Shown: positions 7,461-15,978 of the stretch, in pieces
Layout of the letters: the number at the start of each line of letters is the position of its first letter
How positions within the stretch are numbered: the stretch's first letter is position 1
Origin: Clostridium sp. OF09-36
GTDB lineage: Bacteria; Bacillota; Clostridia; Lachnospirales; Lachnospiraceae
Direction: 5' to 3'
DNA length: 22,713 nucleotides
NCBI RefSeq assembly: GCF_003481985.1
Contig: NZ_QUMD01000038.1
Span: forward strand, 1-22,713
Notes under the pieces: generated by a model
Told to the model about the DNA's origin: nothing
Seen by the model: only the letters and a program-made list of their open reading frames with translations
Databases searched by the model: none
Translations under genes and position numbers: made by a program

Positions 7461-9077
7461 ATAGTCCTCCTTTCTGATATCTTCTCGATACAGTAAAATT
7501 CCCAACAACGATACCATGTTTTTCACATGTTTCCATATGGAATGATTCCAATTATCTTTCGCACATAAATTTCCAAGGAATGGACTCAGTAACTCAGTCT
7601 TTTCCAATACTGTGTGAAGATCAGCAGTTACGGGTAACGTAGGTTCCAGCAACAATTCTAATCCACGATATCTCGGAACCGGGTGAAACCGGTCGGTTGC
7701 CATTTCACCATTTGCTTTCCAGAATCGGTTTAGTACATCCGACGTATCCAATGGTTCCAATACCACAGGCTCACCAAATGGAAAGCGTGGAAGGTTTTTG
7801 CAGCCGCAATTCCAAGCCTCCGAACATGCTTCCAATTCATACGGATTTGTCTGACGTGTATAAACAACTTTGGTTCGTGCTTTATCAATTTTTCGGAGAA
7901 TAAAAATCTGAATCCATTTCGCCTGCGAATCCACTTCGGGATCTTTCGATTTTATTAACTCCTGGACAAACTTTTCTGACCGTGTTGTGAACGATTCTTC
8001 CAGATTCTTTGAAGAGCCAAAGAAATTCGTGAAAGAAATCGGTACTTGTGGCATTCTGAATGGATATACAAACAAAATTTCATTTTTTTCCAGGTTCATC
8101 CATGTTTTATCTCTCTGTTCCTCTTTTCCGATCCATTCCAGTGATGCCTGAAGCTTCACACGCATAGACGGAGAAATCGGATAACTGGCATTCTCGATTT
8201 TTCCATATCTGTTCTGGCAGTATTGTTCTTTGAACATGGTACGGATCGTAACATCGAAGCCACCAGCCAGCTTCACGCCCGGCATTGGTTCTTCTATTGC
8301 CTGAAATGGATTTCCGAACGCATCAACATCATTTGCTTCTTGTTCCCCTTGTTGAGAGAAGTCCATTTCAAGTAAACACACATTCAAACCTGTGACAAAT
8401 TTATCGCTTACTGCCGGTATTCCAGCCTCTATTAATTTTGCAGATTCAAGTGCCACGGAAAGAGAACCATAATCATCGGCTGCATCCGCCCCAGATTTTC
8501 CCTGATAAAAAAGAACCGCCAATGCCAGTTTCACATGTTCCCGCTGACTCAGCATCTTCCAAACAACAGATTCCAGTTCTTTATGTAAGCGGGATGCATC
8601 CGAAAAGCATTTTGTCTCGTCGATTAATATTTGAAGCGGTTCAAACCGGGCAGCTGCCGTCTGCAGTTCCGCAACGGTATTTTCCATTGATATTTTGTAC
8701 TTACCCTGAAACTTTTTTCCCCAGTTATATTCCGTACACCATCCTTTTATCTTTTCAAGTGTCTCACAATTTAGTTTCTCTGGATGATCTGCTATTTCAT
8801 TTAATTCTTTTTTGATAGGATCCTCCGTAACACGATACAATGATGCCAGGTTCATGCATGGATAGCTTCCCTGATTCGAACCATATTTTCGCAAAATCGT
8901 ACTGTATTTGGGATCAAGCGAAGAAATTTTCATCACCTTTTCATCAGAAAACGTAATACAAACACAAGGTGTCTTTTCTCTTATATTTGGGATTGGTCTG
9001 TATTTTCTATGCCAGTTTTGCGTTTGGATTTTTGCCTTTTCAAGCGTTTCGGATAAGTTATACAATTCATTGATCAA
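7038..9077 (-). CDS. cas8c: Cas8c (Csd1), large Cascade subunit
   Basis: A protein of about 679 residues lies between cas5c and cas7c, where csd1 is expected, and has the length of Cas8c. Cas8c recognises the PAM and helps place the target DNA on Cascade. I chose the TTG at 9075-9077, which forms a TTGA overlap with the cas5c stop and sits 9 nt after GGAG. An in-frame TTG two codons upstream (9083) is possible but only 3 nt from that site. The frame is intact. The 3' part contains a separate, well-placed translation start for a small subunit (7460). Confidence 0.93.
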   Translation of the reverse strand: MINELYNLSETLEKAKIQTQNWHRKYRPIPNIREKTPCVCITFSDEKVMKISSLDPKYSTILRKYGSNQGSYPCMNLASLYRVTEDPIKKELNEIADHPEKLNCETLEKIKGWCTEYNWGKKFQGKYKISMENTVAELQTAAARFEPLQILIDETKCFSDASRLHKELESVVWKMLSQREHVKLALAVLFYQGKSGADAADDYGSLSVALESAKLIEAGIPAVSDKFVTGLNVCLLEMDFSQQGEQEANDVDAFGNPFQAIEEPMPGVKLAGGFDVTIRTMFKEQYCQNRYGKIENASYPISPSMRVKLQASLEWIGKEEQRDKTWMNLEKNEILFVYPFRMPQVPISFTNFFGSSKNLEESFTTRSEKFVQELIKSKDPEVDSQAKWIQIFILRKIDKARTKVVYTRQTNPYELEACSEAWNCGCKNLPRFPFGEPVVLEPLDTSDVLNRFWKANGEMATDRFHPVPRYRGLELLLEPTLPVTADLHTVLEKTELLSPFLGNLCAKDNWNHSIWKHVKNMVSLLGILLYREDIRKEDYMENVPYLYGQLLKTADELHALYCNVVRKGDFPPQFLGSGLYRNASETPARTLNILSQRIMPYYAWAKSYRYKERTEPGKESWRAAWLYHQFERIMNQLREKWTVPSRFDEEEKAQLFIGYLAAFPKKEESTINEEVGIDE

Positions 9078-9742
9078 CGACAATCACTCCTCTCCGGATA
9101 CTCCAGAACGCCCTTGTGGATGCACAAATCGGTATCATATAATGCCTGATAATGAGAAGAATAACCCTGTTGGAATACACCGCGCAGCATCGAAGGAATC
9201 TGGATATCCGGCAGATTTTTGCACACATGTGTTGTATCGCGAAACGGACCAAAGTAAGAAGGTGTAAACTCGCTCCAGCCCAAAGCTAATGTTGCGTAGG
9301 ATTGTCCACGATTTAAACGGCGATTAAATATTTCCTGGTATGCATGCCCGGGAGATGTCGTTTTTCGGTCCCATTCCAACGCCCGCCCCGGCATTTTCGA
9401 TTTGTCAGGATTCGGAATAACATCTGCATACAACCGGTAGCAAACATCAAGCAGAACCGTTGCATACATCTGATAATTGTTACCCTTTTTAACAGAATCA
9501 TTTTTCCGCAGCGGTCCTCCGTAATTGGTCACATAAGAATGAAATTGTGGGATTGTACACAACTCCACTTTTTTCGGAATCACAAGAACGGCCGGTCCCC
9601 ACAAAACGCTTTCAAACAATCCGCGAACCGCGGAATATGTGGGTGCGGGATAGCTGCATGGAGAATCGCCGGTGTCTGGCCGGGTCCAGAGAGCTGTGTT
9701 TCCTGCAATTTCCATGGCTATGGGGTAGGGTTTATGAATCAC
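9074..9742 (-). CDS. cas5c: Cas5c, crRNA-processing endonuclease of type I-C
   Basis: In type I-C, Cas5c replaces Cas6: it cuts the pre-crRNA at the base of the repeat stem and stays bound to the 5' handle. The 222-residue protein has the Cas5 RAMP start (YPIAMEIAGNTALWTRP) and the family motif YSAVRGLFESVLWGPA at about 36-51. A GTG start (9740-9742) is preceded by GGAAGGAG at about 10 nt; the next in-frame ATG is 9 codons inside and lacks such a site. It is 88 nt downstream of the Argonaute stop with no terminator visible between them, and it overlaps cas8c. It must serve two repeat variants if both arrays are active. Confidence 0.95.
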   Translation of the reverse strand: MIHKPYPIAMEIAGNTALWTRPDTGDSPCSYPAPTYSAVRGLFESVLWGPAVLVIPKKVELCTIPQFHSYVTNYGGPLRKNDSVKKGNNYQMYATVLLDVCYRLYADVIPNPDKSKMPGRALEWDRKTTSPGHAYQEIFNRRLNRGQSYATLALGWSEFTPSYFGPFRDTTHVCKNLPDIQIPSMLRGVFQQGYSSHYQALYDTDLCIHKGVLEYPERSDCR

Positions 9743-9830
9743 GTTATGATCGCTCCTTCCTTTTATATGGGATGAAAATTTTTAAGATAACATTTAACAA
9801 AATCTATTTGACATTTTTCTTGAACACACA

Positions 9831-12053
9831 TCACAAAAAGAACAACTTATTATCCACTCGTCCTTCCGGTACAAATTCACGGTTTTTACAGATTTTATCT
9901 GCATATCCGGTTGTGACCGGCAGTCTCATTTTCTGGGTGGAACCAACATGCAGCTGTGTCAGATATAAAATTTGTCTGATGATATCAGTCATACTTGTAT
10001 CACCACATTTCTTTTCTATACGCAATGGATTAGGAGAGCCTTTTTTTCGTTTCATGTCAGTAGTGACTAAATATGCTTCCTTCTGATTGTAAACACAATA
10101 TCCGATTCCCGGATTCAACACCACGCCATCCTGATACATCACCAGTTTGGAGCTGATATTCTTTCTTACTTCAACAATCGTATAAAAAATTCCTTTTGCT
10201 GAAAAATAAGTCTGGTACCATTCGTCATTTTCGTTGCTGAAACCGTCTCTGTGGATCATGATGCGTTTCGGAGTTTCTCCAAATGCTTCTTCATACGAAA
10301 AGATTACCTGGTCAAAAATATCCTGTAAAATTCTTGTTGTAATCTTCTCTCCACGCTGGGCCTGCTTTGGCTTGTAAAATCCTAATAAACGTCCATATTT
10401 ATCAAACACAACGGAACAGGCCGGAAAATGAATCCCCGTGTCCGCAGTCGCTACATCCAGACCAACAAAACAATCTGCATTTCCTGGCATATCTTTTATG
10501 ATCCAGGGAATGCCACCTATTTTTCCAAGAATTCCCAGAACAATGTTATGCAGATAATATTTTGATGTAGAAGCAGTTGTTTCCCGTTCAAACATTTTTG
10601 CTGTACGAACGCTGACCATCTGTGATGGAATATTCGCCTCCGCCCAAATGGTTTTAAACGGATTATACGGTCCATCATCTTCCATATCATCAGGAACAAT
10701 GGCTATTACTATATCCACTTCATCAAGTTTCTTTATTTTATTTGCTGCCCGCTTATAATCGGTAATGTCACCAAGCTCATATTCTTCCTGAATCATAGCC
10801 CGCGACTGAATATCTAATAACCCCTCCCGCGTATAACAATCCTTCTGACCATGGTAATATCCCTTTGTACTAAAGGTGTAGATGGAATTCGCCACTGCTT
10901 TCATCAGATTTTTCATTCCGGTTGGATATAAATAGCCTATTTTTATTTTTTTATCCGGTTTCTTATAAAATCCATGTTGGAAAACCTGAATTTCTTTTCC
11001 ACAATCTACAGTGTGACCTTCTCCACACGTTAATGCCGGAAGATATACCACACCAGGTCTATATCCTAATCGGTCTGCTGGACAACAATCACGTTCAAAT
11101 TCAAAACCGCCGAGTTCCTGAATTGCTCCAATATCCTGAATAAAATCAGCATCCAGCTGCAATCTTGTACGCATATCGCGTTTTACATACTTGTCAATTT
11201 TTAACGAAAACTCTGGATCCAGTATTCCAACCATCTCTCTTGTCAAAACAGGCTTTAATGCCTGCGGATAATACGGCAGTTCACTGCCTCCAAGCAATTT
11301 CACCTTGATGACTGGTGTGTTGTCCGAAATGTCCTTCACGCGGTATTCTTCACCCTTTTTTACATAATAGTCCTTCAAGCTACGCGCAAAATTCAATGAA
11401 TCTGTAACAGTAAAGCCACATACCTCCGTAATCGTTCCAGTCTGCTTATTTTTTGCCCAATCATTTTTTACTGTCATACCAACCACAGACTTCCCGGCAG
11501 AAAGATAATCTGCCACTGTAAGCCTTGAGGAAAACATGCTGCTTGTATCAATATGAAGGTAGGTATAGCCATCTTCTTTTACGGAAACCCATAATTTATA
11601 CTGCCGCTCCAGACTAATTTCCTTATTTCTGGAAGAATACGTCTGAAATCCGTTTTCTGTCATAATAAATTTGCTTGTAATTTCATTCCTGCATGCATAT
11701 TTCCTATATTTTTCAGCGATGAGGACCGTTTCTAATTTTCTAAAAATACAATACTTGATAAGTTCACCATAGACCCTCTGATTCTTTCCAACCTCCAGCT
11801 CCTGTTTTCCCTTGTATTCCAGTTCAAAATCAGCATTAGGAATATCGTTCTTTACCAGCTCTGTTGTATATATGTACTCCCCATTTTCAAATACACCGCA
11901 ATGATTATAATTGCGGATTTTCCAACTAGCTCCCCGTATAATCTTGTATTTATTATCCTCAATATTTTGAGAAATCAGTTGATAGACATGCAAAGAAACC
12001 GGTTCAATCCTTGTCTTTGATGCAAACACCTCAAGTTTCAGATCTTTCCCCAT
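9831..12053 (-). CDS. ago: Long prokaryotic Argonaute, predicted catalytically active
   Basis: Argonautes bind a short guide and cut complementary nucleic acid. This 740-residue protein has a MID domain with the guide 5'-end pocket Y463, K467 (YNPFK), Q478 (NIPSQ) and K511 (LGKIGGIPW), then a PIWI domain. The tetrad appears complete: D533 (GLDVA), E569 (QRGEK), D603 (HRDGF) and D719 (YADKI). From memory, the D-E and D-D distances (36 and 70) equal those of Marinitoga piezophila MpAgo, and YTIVEVRKN resembles YTLVEVNKN there. MpAgo is a CRISPR-locus Argonaute that uses 5'-OH guide RNA. The ATG at 12051-12053 follows GGGAGG at 9 nt; an upstream extension of 34 codons runs through the inverted-repeat element and was rejected. 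N and PAZ regions are present by length but not resolved by eye. It lies upstream of cas5c on the same strand. Confidence 0.93.
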   Translation of the reverse strand: MGKDLKLEVFASKTRIEPVSLHVYQLISQNIEDNKYKIIRGASWKIRNYNHCGVFENGEYIYTTELVKNDIPNADFELEYKGKQELEVGKNQRVYGELIKYCIFRKLETVLIAEKYRKYACRNEITSKFIMTENGFQTYSSRNKEISLERQYKLWVSVKEDGYTYLHIDTSSMFSSRLTVADYLSAGKSVVGMTVKNDWAKNKQTGTITEVCGFTVTDSLNFARSLKDYYVKKGEEYRVKDISDNTPVIKVKLLGGSELPYYPQALKPVLTREMVGILDPEFSLKIDKYVKRDMRTRLQLDADFIQDIGAIQELGGFEFERDCCPADRLGYRPGVVYLPALTCGEGHTVDCGKEIQVFQHGFYKKPDKKIKIGYLYPTGMKNLMKAVANSIYTFSTKGYYHGQKDCYTREGLLDIQSRAMIQEEYELGDITDYKRAANKIKKLDEVDIVIAIVPDDMEDDGPYNPFKTIWAEANIPSQMVSVRTAKMFERETTASTSKYYLHNIVLGILGKIGGIPWIIKDMPGNADCFVGLDVATADTGIHFPACSVVFDKYGRLLGFYKPKQAQRGEKITTRILQDIFDQVIFSYEEAFGETPKRIMIHRDGFSNENDEWYQTYFSAKGIFYTIVEVRKNISSKLVMYQDGVVLNPGIGYCVYNQKEAYLVTTDMKRKKGSPNPLRIEKKCGDTSMTDIIRQILYLTQLHVGSTQKMRLPVTTGYADKICKNREFVPEGRVDNKLFFL

Positions 12054-12100
12054 AATAACGTACCTCCCAAACATAAATACCGGATATAGTATTGTCATTT

Positions 12101-12229
12101 TGTAACTGTTCAGTACCTTCACAGTCACGAGCAAAAATCCCATTGCCTGCGGCAATGGGATTTTTGCCTGCCAGCCTATGTTTTCTTACGGTCAGCGCAG
12201 TAAATGCGCAGACCTACTGAACAGTTACA
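12101..12229. mobile_element. MITE-like inverted-repeat element, 129 bp
   Basis: Perfect 15-bp terminal inverted repeats, TGTAACTGTTCAGTA (12101-12115) and TACTGAACAGTTACA (12215-12229), enclose a non-coding core. Both sides are flanked by TCATTT (12095-12100 and 12230-12235), a likely target duplication. The core holds a 17-bp hairpin (12131-12167) that could terminate or attenuate transcription. No transposase for it is in the window. It sits 48 bp upstream of the Argonaute start codon. Confidence 0.8.
12131..12167. terminator. Strong hairpin inside the MITE-like element
   Basis: A perfect 17-bp stem (GCAAAAATCCCATTGCC paired with GGCAATGGGATTTTTGC) has a 3-nt loop and A/T runs inside the arms. 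It could act as a rho-independent terminator in either direction, or as an attenuator in the leader of the Argonaute mRNA. Confidence 0.6.
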
Positions 12230-12291
12230 TCATTTTTTTGATATGCAGCGCAGCATTTGCAGTTTCACAACTTTTTAGCTGTTTGATATTT

Positions 12292-12328
12292 AATATAACA
12301 TTTTAGCTGTCCTATAAAAATCCCAGAT
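12292..12328 (-). promoter_or_regulatory. Candidate promoter upstream of Argonaute
   Basis: On the minus strand an extended -10 (TG-T-TATATT, TATATT at 12292-12297) follows a poor -35. It faces the Argonaute-cas operon, but the MITE hairpin would then lie in the 5' untranslated region. No better promoter is obvious between 12054 and 12448. Confidence 0.3.
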
Positions 12329-12360
12329 TATTACTGCTGGGCAACTTTATCAGGTTTTCC

Positions 12361-12374
12361 CTGTGGATTGAAAT
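12361..12374 (+). repeat. Orphan 14-nt fragment of the CRISPR repeat
   Basis: CTGTGGATTGAAAT is identical to the crRNA-handle end of the array 2 repeat (complement ATTTCAATCCACAG). The match stops after 14 nt and no stem-forming half is present. It would be read in crRNA sense on the plus strand, opposite to the Argonaute gene. Confidence 0.5.
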
Positions 12375-12448
12375 GTAAGCATTTGTTAATATCTCAAGCA
12401 TCGGTTCCCATTTTTAATAAGGCTATCTTACTGAGTTGGGATCAACAT

Positions 12449-12502
12449 GAAAAATCCCCCATGACATCCATCTCTTCATAGATATCATGGAGGATTTTTT
12501 CA
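12449..12502 (-). terminator. Rho-independent terminator after the ArsC/Spx-like gene
   Basis: Directly after the stop at 12503, a long stem pairs AAAAATCC-TCCATGATATC with the corresponding GATGTCATGG-GGGATTTTT, ending in a T run. It closes the leftward operon from the right and separates it from the Argonaute-cas operon. Confidence 0.85.
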
Positions 12503-12856
12503 TCAGCAACCCAATTTTTCACTCCACTCTGCCTCTTTAAATCCCGTCAATACCATCTCATCCTTCACGATCAGCGGGCGCTTTACCAGCATTCCATTCG
12601 ACGCCAGAAGCTTCAGCTGTTCTTCTTCGCTCATACCCGGAAGTTTGTCTTTCAACTGCAATTCCTTATAAAGCATGCCACTGGTGTTAAAGAATTTTTT
12701 TAGGGGGAGTCCGCTGCGCTCATACCACTGCTTCAGTTCCTCGTACGTTGGATTGTTCTCCACGATATGACGGTCTATATAAGAAATGTGATTTGCATCC
12801 AGCCATTTCTTTGCCTTCTGGCAGGTAGAGCATTTTGGATATTCGATAAATAACAT
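12503..12856 (-). CDS. ArsC/Spx family thioredoxin-fold protein
   Basis: This 117-residue protein has the redox motif CSTC (C9 and C12) followed by a helix (QKAKKWLD) and the family block LVKRPLIV (about residues 90-97). It belongs to the ArsC/Spx/YffB thioredoxin-like family. Members are arsenate reductases, RNA polymerase-binding Spx regulators, or proteins of unknown role. No ars genes are near, so an arsenic role is not supported. The ATG has GAAGG 8 nt upstream. It lies 43 nt after the helicase stop and could be the last gene of that operon. Confidence 0.9.
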   Translation of the reverse strand: MLFIEYPKCSTCQKAKKWLDANHISYIDRHIVENNPTYEELKQWYERSGLPLKKFFNTSGMLYKELQLKDKLPGMSEEEQLKLLASNGMLVKRPLIVKDEMVLTGFKEAEWSEKLGC

Positions 12857-12899
12857 GGTGTGTACCTTCTTTCTTCATTTTTGATCGTTTTTTCAGTTC

Positions 12900-15416
12900 C
12901 TATCTCGTCTCCCGGTATCTCCTCCGATAATAATCCATCGTCCGGTATTCGATAATGTCTTTCATTTGTTCTGTAAACGCTTCATGATGCACCAGCCCCT
13001 GCAGTTCGCTTCTAAGCGAGATCACAAAGCCATCCTTCTCTACAAAAAATCCTTTTCCTGATTCCAAAAGAAAATGAACCGGCATTGTAATGATCTTTTT
13101 TAAATGGTCTTTATCGGATATGGCTTTATATTTATCATAAGTGATCTGTTTGTCCAGGTCTTTCCAGTTTCGGTTCTGGTCAAAAAAGTGCTTCCAAGTC
13201 TGGAGCAATTGCGGTGCAGTCAGATCCGTCTGAATGTCACCGTCGTGATAAAACGCCAGAAGTACAGGCATTTTATAAACCTTGGTCATATTGGTTATCT
13301 CCAGGACGTTCAAAAATTCTTTGCCAATCCCGCGCAGCAGCATTTCTTCCATATCTGTTGTCTCGCCCAGTGATTTCAAGAATCCAAGGTAATCTTTAAA
13401 AATATTATCTTTCGCATGCGATATGGCAAGCTGGTAGATATCGTCATCCATGTAAGTGAACAAATCCAGACGGGATGGACGCCTGCCGAGTTTTTCCTTT
13501 ACACGGAAATATTCCATTTGGATCTGATCCCGGATTTTCAGACGCTTTTTATCCAGTTCTTCGAAAAGGTCAATCAGCCGCATATCAAAATCGATCAGAC
13601 AGTCATCTGGGATTCCTTCTTGATCTGAAGCCTGGTCTGACAGTTGATTCATTGCCTGATCGGATGACCGGTATGACATTGCCGACGAACCAAAATTTCC
13701 AGTGAGAAGCCGCCTCACATTTCCTGCCTTCTCATAATTTCCGATGAAATCCAGCACATTCAGGTATTCTTTTCCTGCATTGCGTCGCAGTCCTCTGCCA
13801 AGCTGCTGCAAGAATACGACCGGAGATTCCGTTGGCCGTAGGAACAGTACCATATCCACCGACGGAATATCCACGCCCTCATTGAACATATCGACAGAAA
13901 AGATTACCCTGATCTCGCCCGCCTTTAACATTTCAATTGCTGCATTCCGTTCTTTGGCATAGTCTCCTGCTGCACCACTGTAGACCGCAGCCGATGGAAT
14001 TCCTCTTTTGCTGAATTCCATTGCCATTTTTTCAGCATGCTCCCTAGTGGAGCAGAACCCCAATGCACGCCTCGAACCGTATTTCCTGTAATATTTGTAG
14101 ATCAGCTCATATCGGTCTTTATTTTCCAGATAAATTTCATTCAGGTCTTTCTCAGAATAATGTCCCTTTACCAGATGCAAGCCAGAATAATCAGTTTTAT
14201 CATAAATGCCATAATAATGAAACGGCACCAGCATTCCTTTGTTAATTGCCTCGTTCAATGGAATTTCATAAGGAACATTATAATCGCACAGCTCGTAGAT
14301 ATTCCGACCATCCATTCGTTCCGGCGTAGCTGTAAGGCCCAGTAAAAACTTTGGTTTAAAGTAATTTACAATCCGAAGATACTGATCTGTTACTGCATGG
14401 TGAAATTCATCAATGACAATGTAATCAAAATACTCTGCCGAAAAATATTCTTCCCGCAAATATTCCGTTCTGCCCAGTGTCGATACCGAAGCAAATATCA
14501 CCGACTTATCCGTTGTTTTCTCTTTGCCGTAAAAAAATCCATAATCATCCGAATTCCGGACATTTCGAAAGGAAACTGCCGCCTGATTCAGAATCTCTTC
14601 ACGGTGTGCCACAAACAAAACCCGCTGATAATTTCTAGAATCAAATGTAGCCAGATACGTCTTTCCAACACCTGTCGCAGCCTGGACAATTCCACGTGTC
14701 GCACCTTCTGCCCGGCTGTTTTCCAGTGCACAAAGTGCTTCAATCTGCGCTCCGCGCGGCTCAAACAAAAGCCTTACCTTCGTATCTTCCGCTTCTTCTA
14801 TACTTTCATAACGATCCAGATCTTTAAAAGCTGCCGGCCTGTGCCAGGTTTTTGAGTACCGTTTTAATTCTGCCTCATCGATCACAATGGAATGATTCTG
14901 AAAAAGATCTTCGAACGTCTGATAAAACTTTTCGTAATTTTCAGGGTCCTTATAACTGCTGAACCGGTAATTCCACTCAATCCCAGATGTCAACGCGCTG
15001 CGCGAAATATTGGAAGATCCTATATAAATCTCACTATGGTCCGGATAATGGAAAATATAAGATTTTGGATGGAAAGAGCGGTTTTTTTCACAATAAAACC
15101 GAAGGTCCACAAGTTCTCCCAGTTCGTGCTTGATCAGATACAATGCCGACGGCTGGGTAATGCCAAGATAATTGCCCGTCAGGATGCGGACCGTTGCACC
15201 GCGCTTCATAGCCTGCTTTAGTTCTCCCAAAAGCATTTTCACTCCGGATTCCATCAGAAACGACACAATGATATCGATGCGGCCCGCCTTGCGCATGCTA
15301 TGAATCAGCTGGTAATACAAATATCTTCTTTTATCCCGGTCACCCGTCATGACATCGGTAGCATCTTCTTCCAAAATCGCAGTTTCTAATGTTTTCGCAG
15401 CATTACATTCAGCCAT
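12900..15416 (-). CDS. PLD-domain SF2 helicase
   Basis: This 838-residue protein joins an N-terminal phospholipase-D-like domain to a superfamily 2 helicase. The PLD motif is HPK (116-118) with GSSN (133-136), a plausible nuclease half-site. Helicase motifs are Walker A GVGKT (K252), Walker B DEFH (336-339), LTATPERMDG, and the C-terminal block EGVDIPSVD with QQLGRGLRR. Between about 590 and 610 there is a small SDQ-rich low-complexity stretch. Related helicases often end in a DUF3427 domain; here none is visible at the end, and a DUF3427 protein is encoded separately upstream. The start overlaps the methyltransferase stop by 8 nt. The exact role (repair or phage defence) is unknown. Confidence 0.92.
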   Translation of the reverse strand: MAECNAAKTLETAILEEDATDVMTGDRDKRRYLYYQLIHSMRKAGRIDIIVSFLMESGVKMLLGELKQAMKRGATVRILTGNYLGITQPSALYLIKHELGELVDLRFYCEKNRSFHPKSYIFHYPDHSEIYIGSSNISRSALTSGIEWNYRFSSYKDPENYEKFYQTFEDLFQNHSIVIDEAELKRYSKTWHRPAAFKDLDRYESIEEAEDTKVRLLFEPRGAQIEALCALENSRAEGATRGIVQAATGVGKTYLATFDSRNYQRVLFVAHREEILNQAAVSFRNVRNSDDYGFFYGKEKTTDKSVIFASVSTLGRTEYLREEYFSAEYFDYIVIDEFHHAVTDQYLRIVNYFKPKFLLGLTATPERMDGRNIYELCDYNVPYEIPLNEAINKGMLVPFHYYGIYDKTDYSGLHLVKGHYSEKDLNEIYLENKDRYELIYKYYRKYGSRRALGFCSTREHAEKMAMEFSKRGIPSAAVYSGAAGDYAKERNAAIEMLKAGEIRVIFSVDMFNEGVDIPSVDMVLFLRPTESPVVFLQQLGRGLRRNAGKEYLNVLDFIGNYEKAGNVRRLLTGNFGSSAMSYRSSDQAMNQLSDQASDQEGIPDDCLIDFDMRLIDLFEELDKKRLKIRDQIQMEYFRVKEKLGRRPSRLDLFTYMDDDIYQLAISHAKDNIFKDYLGFLKSLGETTDMEEMLLRGIGKEFLNVLEITNMTKVYKMPVLLAFYHDGDIQTDLTAPQLLQTWKHFFDQNRNWKDLDKQITYDKYKAISDKDHLKKIITMPVHFLLESGKGFFVEKDGFVISLRSELQGLVHHEAFTEQMKDIIEYRTMDYYRRRYRETR

Positions 15417-15972
15417 TTTCCTCGCCTCTTCCAGGTCTTACATCGGTTGTGATCCAGTATGTTTCCATACTAATTTTTTCTATATCTTTTATAAATTCCG
15501 TAAATGTTTCTATTGAAAAATCCGTAAAATATCTTCCGTTGCGTTCTCCTTCAAAGTCCCCATATTTGAACGATGTGTAAATGATGCCATCGTCGTGCAA
15601 GGCCTCCACCATCTTCCATAATACTTCCCGCAATTCATTCTTCGGAAGATGCAAAATGGACGAACAGGCCCAGATTCCGTCATATTGATTCTGCGCATCC
15701 AGTTCCTGAAACAGCATATGCCGAACCGGTATACCTGTATATTTCCTGGCATATCTGCACATTTCTTCTGATCCATCCACAGCTGTTACACAAAGCCCCG
15801 CTTCCAGAAAATACTTCGTATCCCGACCTGAACCACAGCCAAAATCAAGCACCTGTTTGCCACGCAATGCATTTATAAACTTGTCCTGAATTGGTTTGAA
15901 ATTTACGGATATGGTACTGGAGACGAAGGATTGGGCATGATGGTTGTAGTAGTCTAGGGTTTTGTTGTTCAT
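15409..15972 (-). CDS. Class I SAM-dependent methyltransferase
   Basis: This 187-residue protein has a clear Rossmann SAM site: motif I VLDFGCGSG (41-49), an acidic residue ending the second strand (VTAVDGS), and a motif-IV-like YDGIWACSSILHLP. No DNA target-recognition domain or NPPY motif is visible. A small-molecule or nucleotide substrate is therefore as likely as DNA. The ATG is weakly supported by a ribosome site but starts 7 nt after the Nudix stop, suggesting translational coupling. It overlaps the helicase start. Confidence 0.9.
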   Translation of the reverse strand: MNNKTLDYYNHHAQSFVSSTISVNFKPIQDKFINALRGKQVLDFGCGSGRDTKYFLEAGLCVTAVDGSEEMCRYARKYTGIPVRHMLFQELDAQNQYDGIWACSSILHLPKNELREVLWKMVEALHDDGIIYTSFKYGDFEGERNGRYFTDFSIETFTEFIKDIEKISMETYWITTDVRPGRGEENG

Positions 15973-15978
15973 AATTGT

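Noticed and set aside
12054..12155. 34-codon N-terminal extension of Argonaute
   Set aside because: It runs through the inverted repeat and hairpin of the MITE-like element, whereas the ATG at 12053 has a GGGAGG site at the right distance.
12321..12341. CCCAG/CTGGG stem with a short T-rich tail on the minus strand
   Set aside because: Only 5 bp with a 10-nt loop; too weak to call an attenuator.
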